NCBI GenBank assembly: GCA_001949185.1
Contig: BDGG01000003.1
Location: 3,455,158-3,519,157, forward strand
DNA length: 64,000 nt
Direction: 5' to 3'
Origin: Ramazzottius varieornatus
Taxonomy: Eukaryota; Tardigrada; Eutardigrada; Parachela; Ramazzottiidae
Part shown: in pieces, positions 58,618-64,000 of the stretch
How the letters are laid out: every line of letters begins with the position of its first letter
Position numbering within the stretch: the first letter of the stretch is position 1
Notes under the pieces: generated by a model
Database searches by the model: none
What the model was told of the DNA's origin: nothing
The model's input: only the letters and a program-made list of their open reading frames with translations
Translations under genes and position numbers: made by a program

Positions 58618-61322
58618 CTATTTTCTGGCATCTTGCATGAAGTACTCGATTTCTTCGACGGTTCGTGGCACGTCCGTCATCAGCTCCATGCCGGTCGGAG
58701 TGACGATGACGTCGTCCTCGATACGAACGCCTCCGGACCCTCGAAATCTGTCAATGACTTCCTTGACCAGAAACTGCGACTGTTTCTCATTCGCAAAAGC
58801 AGCATTCAAAAGCTACGAAAGCAAAAAACGGTATTGGGGTACTCCGGAAGATCAAGTTACAAGATTAATCTCCTCAACGAGCTCGACGTTATCTTACCGG
58901 CTCAATAAAATAGACACCAGGTTCTACTGTGATCACCATCCCTGCTTGAAGAACTCTGCCCATCCGCAAGCTCTTGAGACCGGGTCTCTCGCTTCGAACC
59001 ACTCCAGCCGGATATCCTGATACGAAAAGAAGATCGGTTTCGCCAATTGTCGAACAATACTTGGGAGCTCGGCAAACAAAACGTGCAGGGTCGTTATCTC
59101 AAGTGGCGCACATTTCCATCGTTACTGGCTGCAACAGTGCGCCACTCAAGCGGCGAGCTTGTACGTTTTGTTTGCCAAGCTCCCACTTCAGATTTGTTCC
59201 TTTACCTCCACAGTCATGCGTGTCGATTCCGAGAAGATGGCCTGCAAAACGTAAGGGCTCAGCACATTGCAATGGATTCCGTGTACCTAACTGGCTCACC
59301 CAGTCCATGCGGCATGAGGACGGGACCGATGCAGGCTTCCATCATCTCGTCCACTTCTCCTGTCAGCAGCCCATGCTTCTTTAGCTCTTCCAAGATGGTT
59401 CTTTCGGCCAGCAAATGCATGTCGGGCCAGCTCACACCGGGCTTCATGCTAGCCAGCACGGCCCGATTGGCCTTCAGTACCGTTTCGTAAACGATCTTCT
59501 GGTCCGCCGTGAATTTCCCGTTGGCCGGAAAAGAGCACGTGATGTCGGACGAGTAGCAGTAGTATTCGGCCCCCATATCGAACAAGCTGGAACGATTCCA
59601 GCAAAGTTTTACAGTACTGGATAAACCGAGACGTTCGATGGTTAGATCATGTTCGTACCACATATCTCCATCTTTGATGACGTGTTCATTCGGGGCACCA
59701 GCATGACCATAGTGCAAAACAGCGGAGTTATCGGCGGCTGCGCAGATACAAGTGTATGCACTGTGTCGACATCCACCTTGAGCGTACGAGTAATGTAGAA
59801 ATTCACTACAAGGATGCAGCAAATGGAATGACTCTTAACCATTATGATACACACGGATATGCAGAAAGGGGCGAATTACCTTTCGAGCTGGTACTCTTTC
59901 ATGCCTGGACGGATCTTCTTCATGACTTCGCGGTGTGCAGCGCTGCTGATCTTATTCGCGTATCGAAGTACCTCGAGCTCATCCGCGGTCTTGAATACGC
60001 GGCTGTAAATTTCAATCTGATTAATTTACTTCGGTGAAAATTAATCAGAAAACTAGTGTGACGGGTTTCTGACTGAGGGAACCTACCATTCGCAAATTTC
60101 GGGATACAGAGTGGTGTTGTCGACTCTGAACTGCTCGATGCCCTTAAAGGTAGCTTCTCGACTCGTCTTCCCACTGTCGCTGTTTATCCCATTCAGGGTC
60201 AGCAACGTGATTGCAGAAGATGGCTTCCCGTCAACCGATAGATGCTCAGCGATCTCATCGGTATAATGGACGGCTTCAACGGCGTACCGAGTCTTGAAAT
60301 CCTCCAAGGTCCACAACCTACAGAATTCAAACACAAACAGTCAAACAGTCTATTCATCGAGATATCGGTTAGAGAGATAGAACGATACGTGTTGTCTAGC
60401 TAAATACTGATAAGCCCCAGTCAAACTCGAACAAGGAAGTAATGGACCAGTGTGAATATACCGACATTCATTACAACGAAATATCTTACTTGCCCATCCA
60501 TACGGCATAAGATTCCGGGAGACGTGGGACGAATAGGGTGCCTTTCCCAGTTGCCACATCAATGGCTCCGAAACAGTCGGGTTCCAAGACGCCAAACGCC
60601 CAATGGAAGAAGGACTCCTGGAAGTAAAACGGCGATAGCCCATATACTGGTAACAAGACTGGGAAGCAAGTGCTTCCGCTCGTTTACCTGTCGGAAGAGA
60701 AGGTCGGTGTCAGTGTCATAACGAGTACCGGAATCTCCGGATTGCAGGACAACGACTGCGAGATCTTGGGTCTTCAGAACTCCTCGTAGGCGTTGACATA
60801 GTCTTTCGCGGTTTTTGGAGAACAGCTTCATGGAGACCTTGTGTTTGCCCAAGGTGAACGCAGGCCTGAAAGGAAGAACATTTCTAGCTGAAGCAGGTAG
60901 AAATTGCTTTGGGCGTGGATGGGTGACGGTTCTGAAAACACAGCGGAATGCCACGAGCAACATAACGAAGTGATGCATCACGACTTTGCACTTCCGGTGG
61001 ATCGAGAAAAAATTACGAAGAAAAGAGGACCGTTTGTACAAACTACAACTATCCAAACGATGGCTAGATTCAAGCTGTTGTTTACGATGGTTCTTCATAA
61101 ACGTAGGTATCAATACGATGATCACGATCCCGGGAAAGTCACAATGAAATCTGGGTTAATGACCACATTATTCAGTTTTACTTCCGGCTGCGCATTTTCC
61201 AGTATATATGTGGCTAGCCCCCGTGGCATCTTCATATAAAAATCTTATGGTAGAAATGGTACATACCCATGATGTCCGTTCTCAATTTGCTGCGATAGTG
61301 AGCGATTCAGCGTTTCAGGCAT
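58618..61322 (-). CDS. PEPD: Xaa-Pro dipeptidase (prolidase)
   Basis: Exons 61322-61267, 60865-60688, 60617-60490, 60317-60087, 60002-59880, 59805-59659, 59586-59300, 59241-59206, 59016-58898 and 58812-58618; 499 residues (human 493). A cytosolic dimanganese peptidase that splits X-Pro dipeptides. The N-terminal domain has [27 protein letters not shown] and [20 protein letters not shown]. The pita-bread catalytic domain shows [12 protein letters not shown] and the metal ligands: Asp pair in [19 protein letters not shown], His in [16 protein letters not shown], Glu in TVEPGVYF and Glu in [13 protein letters not shown]. All ligands are present, so activity is expected. The 72-nt intron at 59587-59658 is a multiple of three and has no stop in frame; splicing it restores the family junction GDM-CLFDMG. 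Intron 8 contains the best-preserved palindromic element. Confidence 0.95.
59062..59185. repeat. Palindromic element copy 17, best preserved (PEPD intron)
   Basis: Left end TGGGAGCTCGGCAAACAAAA, right end GTTTTGTTTGCCAAGCTCCC plus A: 22 of 23 terminal bases pair. Inner arms CTCAAGTGGCGCAC and CAGTGCGCCACTCAAG. 124 bp; the host intron is 189 nt, leaving a normal-sized 65-nt intron without it. Confidence 0.88.
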
Positions 61323-61921
61323 CTTACGCACCAATGGAGGTCCAAAATGTAGGAAGCTTTTCTTGAGAGAAGTCAACAAGTGGCGGGCTGAGAAGTTGAT
61401 CCAGGGGCTCCACGAGGACCACTGCAAGCACTTGTCCGTCAGCGAACTGACTAGCTCAACTACTGGCTGCCAGTGCCTGCGCTCGCGAACGGAAGCATGG
61501 CACACCTCACACGGTCGGTGAAGAATCCTTATCTTCGAGAGTTCAAAAGCTCCGAAGTACAAAATTTAGAATTTAACATCGCAATGATAACAAGGCATGA
61601 CGTCATCGGCTGACGAATTGGTGGAAAACTCTGGTTGATTTACGTCTTGCTTGATTTGGTGATCCACATACCGAGTCGATGTCTTCAGTAAAATATGTAC
61701 CACGAGATATTTAAGTTGGTGGTTGGGCTACAAAAACCACGTGCGTCCAACGGTGGTTATGGAACCGGTGGTAGAAACAATCAATCAGGAGAAGACGCCA
61801 GCAGGACCGCAGAAAAAATTTGTTACGCATGCAGGGAGCAGAATCCTCGTCGTTTGCTTCTCCCAGTACTTCCCGTTATACTTGTCTTTCTCCAGCTTAC
61901 CTGCATGACGTGAGGAGAGGA
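61323..61921. other. Divergent promoter region PEPD / CYC1
   Basis: No exon supported; open frames here lack family features. Contains both 5' regions. Confidence 0.45.
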
Positions 61922-63514
61922 ATGGCCCGAGTACTGAGTCGCTTATACAGTGGAGGTGCGAGCTACTCGGGATCGAGGAGGGTAAGTGCTACGTTGCGCA
62001 CAGTGGGCAGACGAATGTGACATTATGAGATGGACCATGATCTCGGCGCTCTCGGAATATCCCCGTTTTCGTGATCTCGAATATGGCCACCGCTGAAGTT
62101 ACACTTACACGAAGATGTCTTATTGTAGGCGCATTCTTTTGCCTTTGGAAGATTTGCGGAGCTCAGCGCTTATAAGAAGATGGTAGGTCCCTACATACTT
62201 TGCAACGAGTACTTTTATCGCCCTTCGATCCGAAACTTTCGCTGAGGTGTTGTTCTTGCAGTTGTATGGAACGCTCGGGGCTGCTGCAGTAGCAGGAGGC
62301 TGTTTACTTTATGCTCTGGAAACATCCGAGGTGGAAGCCTCTGGAATCGACTTGCACGCACCCCATTTTCATTGGCCTCATTCTGGCGTGATTGATGCTT
62401 TCGATCATAACAGGTACGACTGCGTGGACTCGTACCGTACGAGTACTGTCAGTATTAAACTGGTCATCGTTACTAGCTGAACCAGATCATTCATGCGTCG
62501 GGGTTCTGTTTTAGCCTTCGGCGAGGATACCAAGTTTACAAGCAGGTCTGCGCGGCTTGTCACAGCCTGAAATATATCGCTTACCGTAATCTGGTCGGAG
62601 TAACCCATACAGAAGAGGAAGCCAAAGCAGAAGCAGCTGCTGTGAGTGTTGCACTCCCATGACGGATGTTGACTCATTGCGAGCTTAACAAGTTATGTGG
62701 ATACTCTGTAGATACAAGTCCAAGATGGGCCCGACGAGAACGGGAAGATGTTTATGCGGCCAGGGAAGCTCGCCGACTATTTCCCCAAACCGTACCCCAA
62801 CGACGCAGCTGCACGAGCAGCCAATAACGGCGCCCTACCACCCGATTTGAGCTACATCACTCTTGCTCGGCACGGAAACGAGGTTTGTCGCTTGTAAGGA
62901 TGTCGAGTTACGACAAGTTCGGATAGGAAAGCGTGTTCTAACTCGTTGTAGCACTACATATTTTCTCTGCTGACCGGCTATACGGAGGCCCCGGCCGGTA
63001 TCGAACTCAGAGACGGACAAGCATACAACCCGTACTTCCCTGGAGGTGCTCTCTCGATGGCCCAACAGCTCTACGACGAAGGAGTGGAATACGAAGACGG
63101 TAGTTCGCTGAAGTTCTTACGTACTACTGTGAGATCGAACCAACAGTGTTAAATAACCTCGTGATCTTCCGCAGGCACGAAAGCGACTGTCAGTCAGATG
63201 GCAAAGGATGTTTCTGAGTTTCTATCATGGGCTGCTATGCCAGAGCACGATTCGCGAAAGAGGATGGTCATCAAGGTACTGTGCATCTTCTAAAGTTCCA
63301 TGGACGAACTGTATCATCAGATGATGTTCCGTTTTGGCTTCTGCAGGCGGTTCTCTACTTTGCACTCATCTACCCGGTCGTTTACTACGCCTACAAGTTC
63401 AAATGGTCTTTGCTGAAATCGAGGAAGTCACAGTACGTCCTTCTGCCCAGACCGAGAAATCGATTCAACCCACCGACGTCAACTCCCTCTTCTTCTGCTC
63501 CTCCGTCGCATTAA
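61922..63514 (+). CDS. CYC1: Cytochrome c1 of respiratory complex III
   Basis: Exons 61922-61981, 62129-62182, 62262-62413, 62515-62641, 62712-62882, 62952-63099, 63175-63275 and 63347-63514; 326 residues. Nuclear-encoded heme subunit that passes electrons from the Rieske protein to cytochrome c. The N terminus is an Arg/Ser-rich mitochondrial presequence followed by a bipartite hydrophobic sorting stretch ([15 protein letters not shown]). Mature start [20 protein letters not shown]; heme motif CAACH in [53 protein letters not shown]; the Met-ligand region around [15 protein letters not shown]-terminal [21 protein letters not shown]. An extra tail of about 25 residues (Pro/Ser-rich, ending PPSH) goes beyond the usual KSRK-type end. 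Confidence 0.96.
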
Positions 63515-63800
63515 AGAATACAGATTCGATCGGGGACGGAGTGTCAGTTTTTTTGTCTGTAGTGCGTTAGTTTATCGTTTATGAGAGATATGCGAGCAGA
63601 GACTTTAGTTCTTCACGCATTCTGCCTCTCGTCGGTGCGAGGTAGGCACCGTAAAAGTTGTGCTGATTTCTGGATAAGTTGTCAACTGACAATATTTATT
63701 GCTTACAGTAAACATGGACGTAAAGTTATCGAAATTCTATGTAGCAACTTGACGCGTGGTTTTCATTCAAAAATCGACAGCATTCTTCATTCCCCAGCTC

Positions 63801-64000
63801 TTAATTCCGTCGGTTAACCATCTGGCTGAGAATGTTCTGGCGTTGGCTCTTAATTTTCGATAAGCCGGCTGCCATCTTCGAACAGAAAGCGTCCATCTTT
63901 TCCAGCTTCCCATAATCGGGGGCCAGTGATTCCAGTGGAGATACTGGAGCCTCTGTTTTTGAATCGCCGTCAGTCTTCATCGGTTGGTTCGCACCGGGCG
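63801..64000 (-). CDS. 3' end of an unidentified gene
   Basis: Open frame entering from the right edge and ending in TAA at 63801; 66 residues visible. It contains S-P-L-E-S-L-A-P-D-Y-G-K-L-E-K-M and ends ILSQMVNRRN. The composition (charged, Lys/Gln/Met, no membrane segment) suggests a soluble helical C terminus. I do not recognise the family. No stop occurs in 66 codons, and the gene would be tail-to-tail with CYC1, fitting the local pattern. The first visible bases could be intron. Confidence 0.45.
   Translation of the reverse strand, partial: PGANQPMKTDGDSKTEAPVSPLESLAPDYGKLEKMDAFCSKMAAGLSKIKSQRQNILSQMVNRRN

Noticed and set aside
59062..59185. Idea that the palindromic elements are introners that create their own introns
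   Set aside because: Splice sites lie outside the elements and the remaining intron length is normal; kept only as something to test.

Overview
This is a eukaryotic, animal-type genomic window: nearly every gene is split by GT-AG introns, mostly 50-90 nt long, and the gene set (SURF4, MLX, ELP4, a FAT-like cadherin, anillin, HAT1, PHF14, drebrin-like/Abp1, CSN3, DNAJA, prolidase, cytochrome c1) is typical of bilaterian animals. Short introns and close gene spacing suggest a small-genome invertebrate. A tardigrade is my best guess, but nothing in the sequence proves the phylum. There is one 50-N assembly gap (51452-51501). I saw no rRNA, tRNA, CRISPR array or prokaryotic-style operon.

Layout. 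1-371 (-): 5' end of a gene that runs off the left edge, possibly PEX5-like. 1033-2039 (-): SURF4. 2891-4047 (+): MLX. 4711-5218 (-): dynein roadblock light chain. 5885-7060 (+): ELP4, the only intronless conserved gene. 7998-9669 (+): neuropeptide GPCR of the vasopressin/oxytocin-receptor group. 10198-32206 (-): a 24-exon FAT-like giant cadherin (model 4384 aa) with a 4.7-kb intron. 33723-36625 (-): anillin. 37037-40419: a Tc1/mariner/IS630-type DNA transposon with TA flanks, long inverted repeats and a spliced transposase with a changed catalytic residue. 40619-42479 (+): HAT1. 43448-46892 (+): PHF14. 47385-51012 (-): drebrin-like/Abp1. 51864-54114 (+): COPS3. 54551-55301 (-): a promethin/LDAF1-like membrane protein. 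56080-58182 (+): DNAJA with a CaaX box. 58618-61322 (-): prolidase. 61922-63514 (+): cytochrome c1. 63801-64000 (-): C-terminal end of an unknown gene.

How the parts relate. This is not an operon. The genes serve separate jobs: ER export, transcription, transport motors, tRNA modification, signalling, adhesion, cytokinesis, chromatin, actin/endocytosis, protein degradation, lipid droplets, chaperoning, peptide breakdown and respiration. Strands alternate strikingly, giving repeated divergent promoters and tail-to-tail ends.

The main unexplained structure is a family of about 120-bp palindromic elements, core AAGTGGCGCAC...GTGCGCCACTTG, with terminal motif TGGGA-N-GTCGGCAAAC. I found 17 copies; 16 lie inside introns of seven different genes. 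A second signal is the octamer CCGGAAGT/ACTTCCGG: 19 exact copies by hand count, about ten times chance, several just upstream of start codons. Exon models were built by eye; in every complete gene the summed exon lengths are a multiple of three.
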